Assembly: GCF_026339735.1 (NCBI RefSeq)
Contig: NZ_JAPEQG010000002.1
Location: 558,001-622,000, forward strand
Origin: Streptomyces sp. NBC_01669
GTDB lineage: Bacteria; Actinomycetota; Actinomycetes; Streptomycetales; Streptomycetaceae
DNA length: 64,000 nt
Direction of reading: 5' to 3'
The notes beneath the pieces are model-generated. The model was not told where the DNA came from and made no database searches. It worked only from the letters and a program-made list of their open reading frames with translations. The translations under genes were made by a program, and so were the position numbers. Below, in pieces: positions 1 to 8,077 of the stretch. Within the stretch, counting starts at the first letter, position 1. Each line of letters opens with the position of its first letter.

Positions 1-1149
1 CGCTGCAGGCCCTGTTCGAGCGGCGGTGCGGCACGCTGGCCACGACCGTCACTCCGGGCGCGTTCGCCTTCGGGCTGCGGCTGATCGCCTGGGACGGCAC
101 CGCGCTGGACGTCCCCGACACCCCGGCAAACGCAGCTGAGTTCGGCTTCACCGGCAAGGGCGGTGTCAACCAGAGCGGACACCCGCAGGTCCGCCTGATG
201 GCCCTGACCGAATGCGGCACCCATGCCCTGGTCGACGCGGCCTTCGACGCCGTGGCCAGGTTCAGCGAGCACAAGCTCGCCCGCCGGCTGCTGGCCTCCC
301 TGCGACCGGACATGCTACTGCTGGCCGACCGCAACTTCGCCGGACACCAACTGTGGGGCCTGGCCCGCGCCACCGGCGCCCACCTGGCCTGGCGGATCAA
401 GAAGAACCTGGTCTTCGTGCCGCTGCGGGTGCTGTCCGACGGGTCCTACCTGTCCATCATGCGCACGCCCGCGGAGAACATCCGCCACGGCCAGGCCCGC
501 GCGGCCGGACGCACCCTGCCCGAGCCTCCCCGGGGACACCTGGTACGGATCATCGAGTACACCGTCACCATCCACCCGCAGGCCGGCCCACCCCGCACCG
601 AGACCTTCCGGCTGGTCACCAGCCTGCTGGACCACCGCCTCGCCCCGGCCCACCAGCTGGCGAGGGCATATCACCAGCGGTGGGAGATCGAAAACGGATT
701 CGCGGAACTGAAGAACCGCCTGCGCGGCGCCGGATTCATCCTGCGCTCCAAGGCGCCCGAGCTGATCTACCAGGAGATCTACGCCCTCCTCACCGTCTAC
801 CAGGCACTATGCGCACTGCAGACGCGCGCGGCAGAACACGGCGGGACCGATCCCGACCGGATCTCCTTCACCGTCACGGTGCAACTCGCCCGGCTCACCG
901 TCGCCGCCCAGGCCGCAACCGACGCCACCACGCTGGACACCGCCCGCCGCGAAGTCACCACAGAGCTCTTGGCCGCCCTCCTCCCGCCCCGCCGCAACCG
1001 GCAGTGCCAGCGCATCAAGAAGCCGTCCAAAAACACCTTCGAGGTCAGAAAACGGGACCAGCCCCGCACTCCCAGTAACGTCCGCTACACACTCAAAGTC
1101 ACCAAGCACCCAACCTGACCTGCACCAACGCGCTAACTCACCGGCATTG
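1..1149 (+). mobile_element. Partial IS4-type insertion sequence (3' part)
   Basis: The window opens inside this element. It carries the C-terminal part of a DDE transposase. Its right end is probably at 1149, where a sequence ending GCGCTAACTCACCGGCATTG resembles the end of the second IS4 element at 2440. Immediately after it, sequence homologous to the interior of an IS1182 transposase begins, so this element appears to have inserted into the IS1182 copy and left only its 5' fragment visible. The left end and any target duplication are outside the window. Confidence 0.75.
3..1118 (+). CDS. IS4-family transposase, 5' end outside window
   Basis: The frame is open from the window edge. It reads through AWDGTALDVPDT (first catalytic Asp), LLLADRNF (second Asp) and YHQRWEIENGFAELK (YREK-type Glu region), which together mark an IS4-family DDE transposase. 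About 370 residues are visible, ending in a Lys/Arg-rich tail. The first in-frame ATG at 198 lies downstream of the first catalytic Asp, so it is not the real start. The IS4 transposase at 2453-3859 is a distant relative sharing the same motif order. Confidence 0.85.
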   Translation: MQALFERRCGTLATTVTPGAFAFGLRLIAWDGTALDVPDTPANAAEFGFTGKGGVNQSGHPQVRLMALTECGTHALVDAAFDAVARFSEHKLARRLLASLRPDMLLLADRNFAGHQLWGLARATGAHLAWRIKKNLVFVPLRVLSDGSYLSIMRTPAENIRHGQARAAGRTLPEPPRGHLVRIIEYTVTIHPQAGPPRTETFRLVTSLLDHRLAPAHQLARAYHQRWEIENGFAELKNRLRGAGFILRSKAPELIYQEIYALLTVYQALCALQTRAAEHGGTDPDRISFTVTVQLARLTVAAQAATDATTLDTARREVTTELLAALLPPRRNRQCQRIKKPSKNTFEVRKRDQPRTPSNVRYTLKVTKHPT

Positions 1150-1479
1150 CAGGTCACATCGCAGTTCCTGGACTGTCTCGAAGTCCGACAGCCCCTGCAG
1201 GCTCTGCAGTACCACCGTCGCGGCCAGCACCTGCGGCGGCAACGACGGCCGTCCGTTGGCCGACGGATACATGTCCGCGAAGAACTCCGGCGGGAACAGC
1301 ACCTCACGATGCTCGGCCAGGAAAGCGAACACACTCCCTGCCGGGATCAACTCCCGGCAGGTCTCCCACACATCCGGCCCGACCATCTCCCCGGCCCATT
1401 CCCCCTGCATGCTCACAAGACTGGCCCCGGACCTGCCGGTCCGGGGCCAGAACGCAAAAGATTTTCAGCAGTCTTCTAG
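1138..1479 (-). pseudogene. IS1182-family fragment: transposase N-terminus plus one inverted repeat
   Basis: The minus strand encodes about 90 residues (start near 1416) nearly identical to the first 90 residues of the IS1182 transposase at 4064-5644. This includes AGSVFAFLAEHREVLFPP and LQSLQGLSDFETVQELRCDL. Homology stops near 1150, where the IS4 element ends. The terminal repeat GATTTTCAGCAGTCTTCTAG is intact at 1460-1479. It lies in the same orientation as the complete copy, so two IS1182 copies once stood head to tail here. Confidence 0.85.
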
Positions 1480-1542
1480 ACGAGTCATTCCGAATGCTGA
1501 CGGTGTGTCCGGGAACGCAGACAGGGCGTCCAAGATCGTTGT

Positions 1543-2436
1543 GTGACGAACAACCTGGACGCCCTGCTGACCGCACTGTACGTGAAGATCGACGACGAGA
1601 TCGGAGGTACCCGATGGCTTGGCCGACCGCCGCAGCTGACGGATTCTGAGCTGGTCACCCTTGCCGTGGCGCAGGCTCTGCTGGGCTTCACCTCGGAGTC
1701 CCGCTGGCTGCGGTTCGTGGACTCCCGACTGGGAGCGATGTTCCCGTACGTGCCCAAGCAGCCAGGCTGGAACAAGCGGCTGCGGGCAGCGTTGCCGCTG
1801 GTCAAGAAGGCAATACGGCTACTGGCCGTCGATACGGACTTCTGGTTCGACAACCACTGGATCATCGACTCCACGCCGGTGGAGTGTGGCCGCTCGCGTC
1901 CGACGGTGAAGCGGTCGGACATGGCCGGCTGGGCCGGATACGGGTACTGCGCCTCGCACTCCCGGTTCTTCTGGGGCCTGCGCCTGTTCCTGGTGTGCAC
2001 CCCGACCGGGATGCCCATCCTGTGGGCACTGGCGAACCCGAAGCTGGACGAGCGGGAGGTGCTGTCGGCGATGCTGGACCGCGAACCGCACCTGGCCACG
2101 GACCGGCCGAGCCTGCTGGTGATCGCGGACAAGGGCTTCGCCTCCAAGGAGTTCGAGGCCGATCTGGCCTTCCGGGGCGCGGAGTTGCTGCGTCCTTCCT
2201 TCAAGCGCGAGAAGAAGCGCAAGGGCGAGAGCCTTCTGAAGTCGGTACGGCAGCTGATCGAGTCGGTCAACGACACCCTCAAAGGCCAGCTCGACCTGGA
2301 ACAGCACGGTGGCCGGACCTTCGAAGGTGTCGCCGTCCGCGTCGCCCAACGCATCCTCGCGATGGCCGCCGCGATCTGGCACAACCACAAGACCGGCCAG
2401 CCCGTCATACGATCCTTGATCGCTTATGACCACTGA
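1543..2436 (+). CDS. IS982-family transposase
   Basis: This is a 297-residue DDE transposase starting at GTG. Recognisable blocks are LTDSELVTLAVAQALLG near the N-terminus, IDSTPVECGRSR (first Asp), VIADKGFASKEFE (second Asp), and RQLIESVNDTLKGQLDLE (Glu). The length and the ending SLIAYDH match full-length IS982 transposases known from Streptomyces, so the gene looks intact. It is in the plus orientation within the element bounded by 13-bp repeats. Confidence 0.92.
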   Translation: MTNNLDALLTALYVKIDDEIGGTRWLGRPPQLTDSELVTLAVAQALLGFTSESRWLRFVDSRLGAMFPYVPKQPGWNKRLRAALPLVKKAIRLLAVDTDFWFDNHWIIDSTPVECGRSRPTVKRSDMAGWAGYGYCASHSRFFWGLRLFLVCTPTGMPILWALANPKLDEREVLSAMLDREPHLATDRPSLLVIADKGFASKEFEADLAFRGAELLRPSFKREKKRKGESLLKSVRQLIESVNDTLKGQLDLEQHGGRTFEGVAVRVAQRILAMAAAIWHNHKTGQPVIRSLIAYDH

Positions 2437-2439
2437 TCA

Positions 2440-3974
2440 CAACACCGTTGCGTTAGCGCCGTGAGCGGCTATTGAGGCCGTGGTCGAAGAACGCGACGGT
2501 GGTGCGGACGGTGTAGTTCTGGCTGGTCGTGGGGTGTTGTCCGGCGTTCGGTCCGTACTTGCTGGTGGGGTTCTTGCGGGTGCGGGCCTTCACTCGTTGC
2601 CGTCGGTGGGCGGGCAGGAGGGCGTCCAGGGCCGCGTGGCCGATCGTGCCGACCAGGTCGACGAGGGTGTTGGGGAAGATTCCATGGCCGGCGGTGACGG
2701 TGTCGGTTGCGGCGGCCAGCAGGACGGTGAAACTGATCCGTTCCATGGGTACTTCCGGCCGACCGGTCAGGGCGTCGTCGCCGGCGCGGATCAGAGCCTG
2801 GTAGGCGGTGAGCAGGGCGTAGACCTCCTGGTCGAGACCATCGATGCTGCGGGAGCGCAGGACGCGGCCGTCGAGCATCGTGGCCTTGATCGAAAAATAC
2901 GTAGTTTCCGCCTGCCACCTGCGGTGATAGAGATCAACGAGCTCGGCGGCCGGATAGCGGACGGGGTCCAGCAGGTTGGTGATCAGCCGCCACTGCTCGG
3001 AGCGGACGGTGCCATCGGCCAAGGTGACGGTGAGGGTCGCCTCGATCACGCGTACCGGCAGCAGTACCCGCAGGACGCCGTAGCCGATGCGGGCGATGTA
3101 GGAGCCGTCGCCCAGGTGCCCGGCGGGGGTGGGGACACGGCGGGCCCCGGAGCGCACCAGGAACCGCGCCCCGCTCTGATGGACGGCATCAAGGAACTCG
3201 TTGCCGTCGAAGGCCGCGTCGGCCAGCAGGAGCATCGTCTTGTCCAGGGCGGCCAGAAGCCGCTTGGCATAGGGGAGTTCACCCTCGGACTCCGGTCCGA
3301 AGGCGGCGGCTATGAGCGCGCGGGTGCCGCACTCGACCAGGGTCAGCAGCCGTAGGAGCGGATAGCCGAACTCCAGACCCTCCCCGGCCCGTTTGGGGTA
3401 GCGCCAGGTGAGCGTCTCGTCGTCGGGGGTGTGCAGCAGGGTCCCGTCGACGGCCACCGTGCGCAGGCCCCGGTAGAAGGACCCGTCCTGACCGGGGCGG
3501 GCGACGGGCCCGGCCAGTGTCTCGAACAGGCGCCGCAGAGGTGCGGCCCCCACCCTGCGCCTGGCCCGCGTCAGCGAGGAGACCGCGGGACGCACCAGGG
3601 CCAGCGGGGTCAGGGCGGCGGTCAGTTTGGACCACACCGTGCGGTACGAGCGGTGCTCGAACAGTGCGAGAGCGAGCACGAAGTACACCACCACCCGCGA
3701 AGGCAGCAGTCGCAGGCGCTTCTCGCGCCGGCCGGTCTCCTCCAGCACCGCGTCCACCAGCGCAAAGTCCACGACCTGGGTCAACTCCCCCAGATGACCC
3801 GGCGCGAACACACCCCGGGCTGTCTCGATCGTGGACGTGATGACAGACTTCTCCTGCAACGGGATCCCTGACCTTGATCGACTTTCTTCGCCGATCGTTG
3901 ATCTATCAGGTGGTCCCGTTGCGCTGTTCAGCAGGGCTTGACGTACAGCTCAGAGGTCAAACGCAACGGTGTTG
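2440..3974 (-). mobile_element. Complete IS4-family element nested in IS982
   Basis: The ends are inverted repeats CAACACCGTTGCGTT (2440-2454) and AACGCAACGGTGTTG (3960-3974). They are flanked by a perfect 10-bp direct repeat CCACTGATCA at 2430-2439 and 3975-3984. The 1535-bp size and 10-bp duplication suit the IS4 family. Removing the element and one repeat restores a continuous IS982 right end, so the insertion order is clear. Confidence 0.93.
2453..3859 (-). CDS. IS4-family transposase
   Basis: This is an intact 468-residue transposase. The N-terminal part carries TGRREKRLRLLPSRVVVYF and LALFEHRSYRTVW, typical of actinobacterial IS4 transposases. The DDE core is seen as VAVDGTLLHTPD, LLLADAAFDG and YHRRWQAETTYFSIK (the Y-R-E region). 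It fills the 1535-bp nested element, ending 13 bases inside its left repeat. The start at 3859 is the first ATG near the right end. Confidence 0.92.
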   Translation of the reverse strand: MQEKSVITSTIETARGVFAPGHLGELTQVVDFALVDAVLEETGRREKRLRLLPSRVVVYFVLALALFEHRSYRTVWSKLTAALTPLALVRPAVSSLTRARRRVGAAPLRRLFETLAGPVARPGQDGSFYRGLRTVAVDGTLLHTPDDETLTWRYPKRAGEGLEFGYPLLRLLTLVECGTRALIAAAFGPESEGELPYAKRLLAALDKTMLLLADAAFDGNEFLDAVHQSGARFLVRSGARRVPTPAGHLGDGSYIARIGYGVLRVLLPVRVIEATLTVTLADGTVRSEQWRLITNLLDPVRYPAAELVDLYHRRWQAETTYFSIKATMLDGRVLRSRSIDGLDQEVYALLTAYQALIRAGDDALTGRPEVPMERISFTVLLAAATDTVTAGHGIFPNTLVDLVGTIGHAALDALLPAHRRQRVKARTRKNPTSKYGPNAGQHPTTSQNYTVRTTVAFFDHGLNSRSRR

Positions 3975-4000
3975 CCACTGATCACATCGGAATGACTCGT

Positions 4001-5711
4001 CTAGAAGGCTGCTGAAAATCTTGTCGAAGGGCTGTCCGGCCGCAGGCCGGGTGGCCCTTTTCGCTATGCGGTGGCCGGGGCGAGGTGCCAGGTGTTGCCC
4101 GTCCGGATGAGTCCGAGGGTGATCAGTCGGCGGAGGTTGAGGGCGGCGGCGCGGTGGTGGAGCCAGATGTTGTTGGCGATGACGCCGCGGTAGGGAACCC
4201 GGCGGTTTCCCTTGGCGACGAGCCAGGCGATGGCCCGCTCGACGGGCGGCCGCCATCGGCGGTATTCGGCCTGCCAGGCCACGTCGGTGGCAGCCTGGGC
4301 TCGGGCGGCAGCCAGCAGGTCGTACTGGGGGTGGACGTTGAGGGTGCGTCCGGTCTTGGAGGTGGTGCAGCGTTCCCGCAGCGGGCAGTCGGTGCAGACG
4401 CGCTTGAACTGGGCGGTGCGGGCGCCGTCCGCTTTGACCTGTCCGAGGTTGGCGGCGTGTCCGGCCGGGCAGGTCGCGGTGCCGGCCGCTGGGTCGATAC
4501 GGAAGTCGTCGATGGTGAAGCCGCCAGGGACGGCTTGCCGCATCGGCGGCGGTTTGATCACCAGGGTGTGGCCGTCGGCCTCAAGGCGCATCCGCAGGTC
4601 GCCGGTGCCGTAGGCGGAATCGCCGAGCACGGTTAACTCGCCGTTCTCGCCGTCCAGCAGGCCGGCGGCGACGGCGGCCTCGTGGTTGCCGGGACCATAG
4701 CCCCCGGTCAGGGCGACAGCGGTGAACAGGCCGGTCTCCGGCTCGAAGGACGCATGCCCTTTGAAGCCGTCCTGGTGACGGGTGCGGTTCTTGTGGATGT
4801 GCCGCGCATCGGCATCGACGGTCGACACCAGCCGGTCGGCCACCGTGCGCTTCGCGATGCGCCAGCGTCCGTCGCGTCCGTCGGAGTCCCCGGCGGGTTC
4901 CACGTCCTGGCCCGCGACCAGGGCCAGCAAGCCGACCGCGTTCGCCGCCTTCTCGCCCATCTCCTGCTCGGGCAGGTGCCCGAGCAGGAGATGGGCATCA
5001 GTGACCAGCGCGTCGACCAGCGCGGCGCGGGCCGTCTCGTCGTCCCAGGCAATCCTCGGCTTGCCCGGGTCGGTGTAGTCGTGCGCCCGGCAGTGCTCCG
5101 CGGCCACCTCCCCGGCGCCGGGGACCTCGCGGATCACCCGGCGGACGGCGGAGATGATCTGGGTGACGGTGTCCTGGGTGGCCACCGCGTCATCGAGCAC
5201 GGTGGAGTCCAGCGCCCGCCGCTGCCTGCCCTTGAGCACGCCGGTCGCGGCCACGACCTCCCTGACCTTGGTAAAGATCCGCATCGGATCGGCAGAGTGA
5301 CGCAGGCGGCGCCGGAAATACGTCAGCAGCGACGGGTCAAATGCACTGTCATACAGCCCGAGCCCGCAGGCGGCCTTCCACCGCAGGTCACACCGCAACT
5401 CCTGGACGGTCTCGAAGTCCGACAGCCCCTGCAGGCTCTGCAGCACCACCGTCGCGGCCAGCACCTGCGGCGGCAGACTCGGACGACCGTTGGACGACGG
5501 ATACATGTCCGCGAACATCCCCGGCGGGAACAGCACCTCACGATGTTCAGCCAGAAACGCGAACACACTGCCGGCCGGGATCAACTCCCGGCACGTTTCC
5601 CACACATCCGGCCCGACCATCTCCCCAGCCCATTCCCCCTGCATGCCTACAAGACTGGCCCCGACTCCACCGAGCCGGGGCCAGATCACCAGATTTTCAG
5701 CAGTCTTCTAG
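4001..5711 (-). mobile_element. Complete IS1182-family element
   Basis: Terminal repeats are CTAGAAGGCTGCTGAAAATC (4001-4020) and GATTTTCAGCAGTCTTCTAG (5692-5711). CTAG may be target sequence rather than IS sequence, since the IS982 element also duplicates it. The transposase gene spans most of the element. Directly after 5711 the 3' remnant of a flavoprotein gene begins, so this insertion or the stack around it disrupted that gene. Confidence 0.9.
4064..5644 (-). CDS. IS1182-family transposase
   Basis: The protein is 526 residues from the ATG at 5644; an upstream in-frame start at 5689 would run towards the terminal repeat and lacks a ribosome-binding site. Recognisable parts are the N-terminal PAGSVFAFLAEHREVLFPP, a middle DSTVLDDAVATQDT, LTVLGDSAYGTGDLR, and a Cys-rich stretch with CTDCPLRERC. 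The C-terminal region ends PVERAIAWLV and HHRAAALNLRRL. All are typical of full-length IS1182 transposases. A 90-residue duplicate of its N-terminus lies at 1138-1416. Confidence 0.92.
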   Translation of the reverse strand: MQGEWAGEMVGPDVWETCRELIPAGSVFAFLAEHREVLFPPGMFADMYPSSNGRPSLPPQVLAATVVLQSLQGLSDFETVQELRCDLRWKAACGLGLYDSAFDPSLLTYFRRRLRHSADPMRIFTKVREVVAATGVLKGRQRRALDSTVLDDAVATQDTVTQIISAVRRVIREVPGAGEVAAEHCRAHDYTDPGKPRIAWDDETARAALVDALVTDAHLLLGHLPEQEMGEKAANAVGLLALVAGQDVEPAGDSDGRDGRWRIAKRTVADRLVSTVDADARHIHKNRTRHQDGFKGHASFEPETGLFTAVALTGGYGPGNHEAAVAAGLLDGENGELTVLGDSAYGTGDLRMRLEADGHTLVIKPPPMRQAVPGGFTIDDFRIDPAAGTATCPAGHAANLGQVKADGARTAQFKRVCTDCPLRERCTTSKTGRTLNVHPQYDLLAAARAQAATDVAWQAEYRRWRPPVERAIAWLVAKGNRRVPYRGVIANNIWLHHRAAALNLRRLITLGLIRTGNTWHLAPATA

Positions 5712-5977
5712 CCGCCGAGACGGGGCTGCGGCCGCTGCGCGGCCCGCTGGGTGCCGTGGACCTCCGGGGCATGACGTCGGGCTTCGCCCTCGGCGGGCTG
5801 ACCACCGGCACGGACGCGGAGGTGCTGCATGTGGACGGGGAGCCGATCCCCGGCCTGTACGCGGCGGGCCGGGCCACGGCGGGCGTCGCCGCCTGGGGGG
5901 ACGCGAGCGGCGCGTCGCTCGGCGACGGCAGCTTCTTCGGCCGCGGGGCGGGGCGGAGCGCGGCGCTGAACGGATAG
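5712..5977 (+). pseudogene. 3' remnant of an FAD-binding dehydrogenase (KstD/flavocytochrome-like)
   Basis: The open frame directly after the IS1182 end encodes about 87 residues. It includes DLRGMTSGFALGGLTTG, IPGLYAAGRATAGVAAWG and ASGASLGDGSFFGR, and ends at a TAG at 5977. This is the C-terminal FAD-binding part of fumarate-reductase-type flavoproteins, the superfamily that includes 3-ketosteroid dehydrogenases. The N-terminal four fifths are missing, removed by the IS stack. It is convergent with the intact kstD gene at 6194-7759. The substrate of the lost enzyme cannot be told. Confidence 0.8.
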
Positions 5978-6004
5978 CGCGGGTGTGGGCGGGACGAGGG
6001 TCGC

Positions 6005-6123
6005 GGCCCGCCCACACGGCCGGCGCACATGGCCGACGCACACGGCCCGCCCACACGGCCGGCGCAGCGAAGCACGCAGGTCACGGACGGAGGGCAGGTC
6101 ACGGATCGCGCGCCGGTCACGGA
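6005..6123. repeat. Short direct repeats between two convergent flavoprotein genes
   Basis: A 23-bp unit containing GCCCACACGGCCGGCGCA occurs at 6005-6027 and again at 6044-6066. It is followed by three copies of GGTCACGGA at an exact 18-bp period (6079, 6097, 6115). The stretch lies between the ends of convergent genes. Its function is unknown; it may be simple-sequence expansion. Confidence 0.6.
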
Positions 6124-6193
6124 TCCGGCATGCCGGGCCGGTGCACGGCCAGTTCTGCGCCCGCGCAGACCGGCCGCGCGGAACCGGCCCGCC

Positions 6194-7759
6194 TCACCCG
6201 CCCGTCCCCTGCCCCGCCATGTCGGAGGCGGCGATGTGGCCGAAGACCATGGCGGAGCCGATCGGCACGCCGGGGCCGGGGTAGGTGGGGCCGGCCACCG
6301 AGGCGGTGGTGTTGCCCGCCGCGTACAGGCCGGGGATCGGGCTGCCGTCCTCGCGCAGTACCCGGGCCTGGGCATCGGTCCGTACTCCGCCCTTGGTGCC
6401 CAGGTCGCCGAGCACGATCTGCACGGCGTGGAAGGGCCCTTCCTCGATCGGCACCAGGCAGGGGTTGGCGCCCTCGCCCTGGGCGAAGAAGCGGTCGTAG
6501 GCGTCCTCTCCACGGTGGAAGTCCGCGTCCGCTCCGTCGGCCGCGTAGCCGTTGAAGGTCCGCACCGTGGTGCGCAGCGCCTCGGTGCCGACGCCGATCC
6601 GCTGGGCGAGGCCGTCGAGGGTGGCGGCGGTGCGCCACAGCCCGGCCTCGGTGAACGTCTTCCGGTCGGCGGGGACGACGGTGATGCCGGGCAGCTCGTC
6701 GCCGAACCGGCCGTCGAAGATCCACCAGACCGGGTTGTCGGGGGTGGTCCCGGCCTTGGCCGCGAGCATCTGACGGCCCATCCGGTCGTACGGCAGCGAC
6801 TCGTTGGCGAACCGGCGGCCGGTGCCGTCCACGAAGATGCCGCCGTGCAGGCCCAGGGTGAACGCGGCCGTGCCGTCGGGGAAGCGCAGCGAGGGACACC
6901 ACCAGGACTGGTCGAGCAGGCCGGTGGCGGCTCCCGCCTCGACCGCCGCGACCAGGGCCTGGCCGGTGTTGGCGCCCTGGGGGCCCATCGTCCAGTCCGC
7001 CCCGGGCAGGCCCTGCCAGTCGCGGCGGAGCTCGGCGTTGCCCTCGAAGCCGCCTGCGGCGAGCAGCACGCCGCGGCGGGCGCGGATCCGCAGGGTGCGA
7101 CCGTCTTGTGCGGCCTCTGCGCCGACCACGCGGCCGTCGTCGGTGATCAGCTGCCGCAGGGCGGTGTGCAGCAGGGTACGGCCGTTGCCGGTGGACTCCA
7201 TGGCGAGGAGCAGCCGGCCGATCAGGGCGCGGCCGTCGGTGAGCGGGCCTTCGGCCGGCGGCAGGCCGAGCCGTTCGGCCCACACCGGGGGGCGTACCGC
7301 GTCGAGGAGTGCGTGCGGCGCCTCGGGCGCGGGCAGGTCCACGGGGAAGACGGCGCGGCCGGCCTCGAAGCGGCCGGGTGCGGCGTAGTAGTCGGGAAAG
7401 GGCCGGTACTCGAAGCGGAGGTGGGGATTGTCCTCGAGGAAGGCGACCGTTTCTCCGGCGTGGTCGAGATAGGCGTCCTGCAGCTCGTGCGGGCTGGCCT
7501 CGCCGACCACCGCGCGGAAGTACGCGCGCCCGAGGTCGGCGGAGTCCTCCAGTCCGCCCCGTGTCTGAGCCTGGTTGCCGGGCAGCCACAGGCCGGCGCC
7601 GGCGTACGCGGTGGTGCCGCCGAAGTACCCGGTCTTCTCGATGACCAGAGTGTCCAGCCCGCGGGCCGCCGCACCGTACGCGCCGGTGAGCGCGCCGCCG
7701 CCGGAGCCGACCACCAGCACGTCGCACTCCTGGTCCCATGTCTCGTCTGTGTTCGCCAT
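6194..7759 (-). CDS. kstD: 3-ketosteroid-delta1-dehydrogenase
   Basis: This 521-residue FAD enzyme inserts the C1-C2 double bond into 3-ketosteroid ring A, the step that with 9alpha-hydroxylation opens ring B. The FAD-binding loop GSGGG is at residues 18-22. Residues equivalent to catalytic Tyr119, Tyr318, Tyr487 and Gly491 of Rhodococcus erythropolis KstD1 appear as Tyr125, Tyr324, Tyr493 and Gly497, a constant offset of six; the last two lie in TYPGPGVPIG. The start ATG at 7759 has GAGGGACGAG just upstream. A TTCCCG-type inverted repeat lies at 8042-8058. The IS701-like element at 8078 now separates the gene from hsaA, formerly its likely upstream neighbour. Confidence 0.9.
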   Translation of the reverse strand: MANTDETWDQECDVLVVGSGGGALTGAYGAAARGLDTLVIEKTGYFGGTTAYAGAGLWLPGNQAQTRGGLEDSADLGRAYFRAVVGEASPHELQDAYLDHAGETVAFLEDNPHLRFEYRPFPDYYAAPGRFEAGRAVFPVDLPAPEAPHALLDAVRPPVWAERLGLPPAEGPLTDGRALIGRLLLAMESTGNGRTLLHTALRQLITDDGRVVGAEAAQDGRTLRIRARRGVLLAAGGFEGNAELRRDWQGLPGADWTMGPQGANTGQALVAAVEAGAATGLLDQSWWCPSLRFPDGTAAFTLGLHGGIFVDGTGRRFANESLPYDRMGRQMLAAKAGTTPDNPVWWIFDGRFGDELPGITVVPADRKTFTEAGLWRTAATLDGLAQRIGVGTEALRTTVRTFNGYAADGADADFHRGEDAYDRFFAQGEGANPCLVPIEEGPFHAVQIVLGDLGTKGGVRTDAQARVLREDGSPIPGLYAAGNTTASVAGPTYPGPGVPIGSAMVFGHIAASDMAGQGTGG

Positions 7760-8077
7760 CTCGTCCCTCGGATGTGGTGGGTTGCCGATGTGGGTCGGGC
7801 AGCCGGAAGGGCGCGGCGCTCGTGCGGGAGCAGGTGCACGGCGCGGGTGCGCCGGCCGGCGGCCGTGCGCGTGGAGGTGTCCTCGTGGCGGAGGGGGACC
7901 ACCTCGTCGGCACCGCCGCCCCGGACCCGGCCGTGCAGTGGCGGGCGAGTCGGCAGCCGGTGCCGGCCGCCGCATCCCCCGCCACCTCGGCGAGGTGGTT
8001 GACGAGTATGTGCAGGGAGAGGGGGCAGCGGCCATCGCGGTTTCCCGGTGAGCGGGATTCCCCGGCCGTGTCAGAAC
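7760..8077. other. Non-coding leader region of kstD up to the IS701-like element
   Basis: About 320 bases with no convincing gene. It contains the 17-bp inverted repeat at 8042-8058 and otherwise no recognisable signal. The insertion at 8078 replaced whatever lay further upstream. Confidence 0.6.
8042..8058. promoter_or_regulatory. TTCCCG-type inverted repeat upstream of kstD (site 1 of 4)
   Basis: TTCCCGGTGAGCGGGAT, with arms TTCCCG and CGGGA(A) around a five-base centre. It matches closely the sites at 18568, 36478 and 45256. It lies about 283 bp upstream of the kstD start, farther than the other three sites are from their genes. Probable operator of a local steroid regulator (inference). 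Confidence 0.6.

Larger units (their letters stand above)
1480..4000 (+). mobile_element. IS982-family element, itself interrupted by an IS4 element
   Basis: The 13-bp terminal inverted repeats are ACGAGTCATTCCG (1480-1492) and CGGAATGACTCGT (3988-4000). The flanks are CTAG on both sides (1476-1479 and 4001-4004), the likely target duplication, and sit exactly at the junction of two IS1182 termini. Its transposase gene is intact. The IS4 element 2440-3974 sits four bases after the transposase stop codon, so the element may still be mobilisable. Confidence 0.85.

Noticed and set aside
2480..3355. Long plus-strand frame opposite the nested IS4 transposase
   Set aside because: It is an antisense shadow of a well-supported transposase, as are many long frames in this GC-rich window.
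6079..6123. Possible CRISPR-like array
   Set aside because: The repeat is only nine bases with nine-base spacers, and there are no cas genes.
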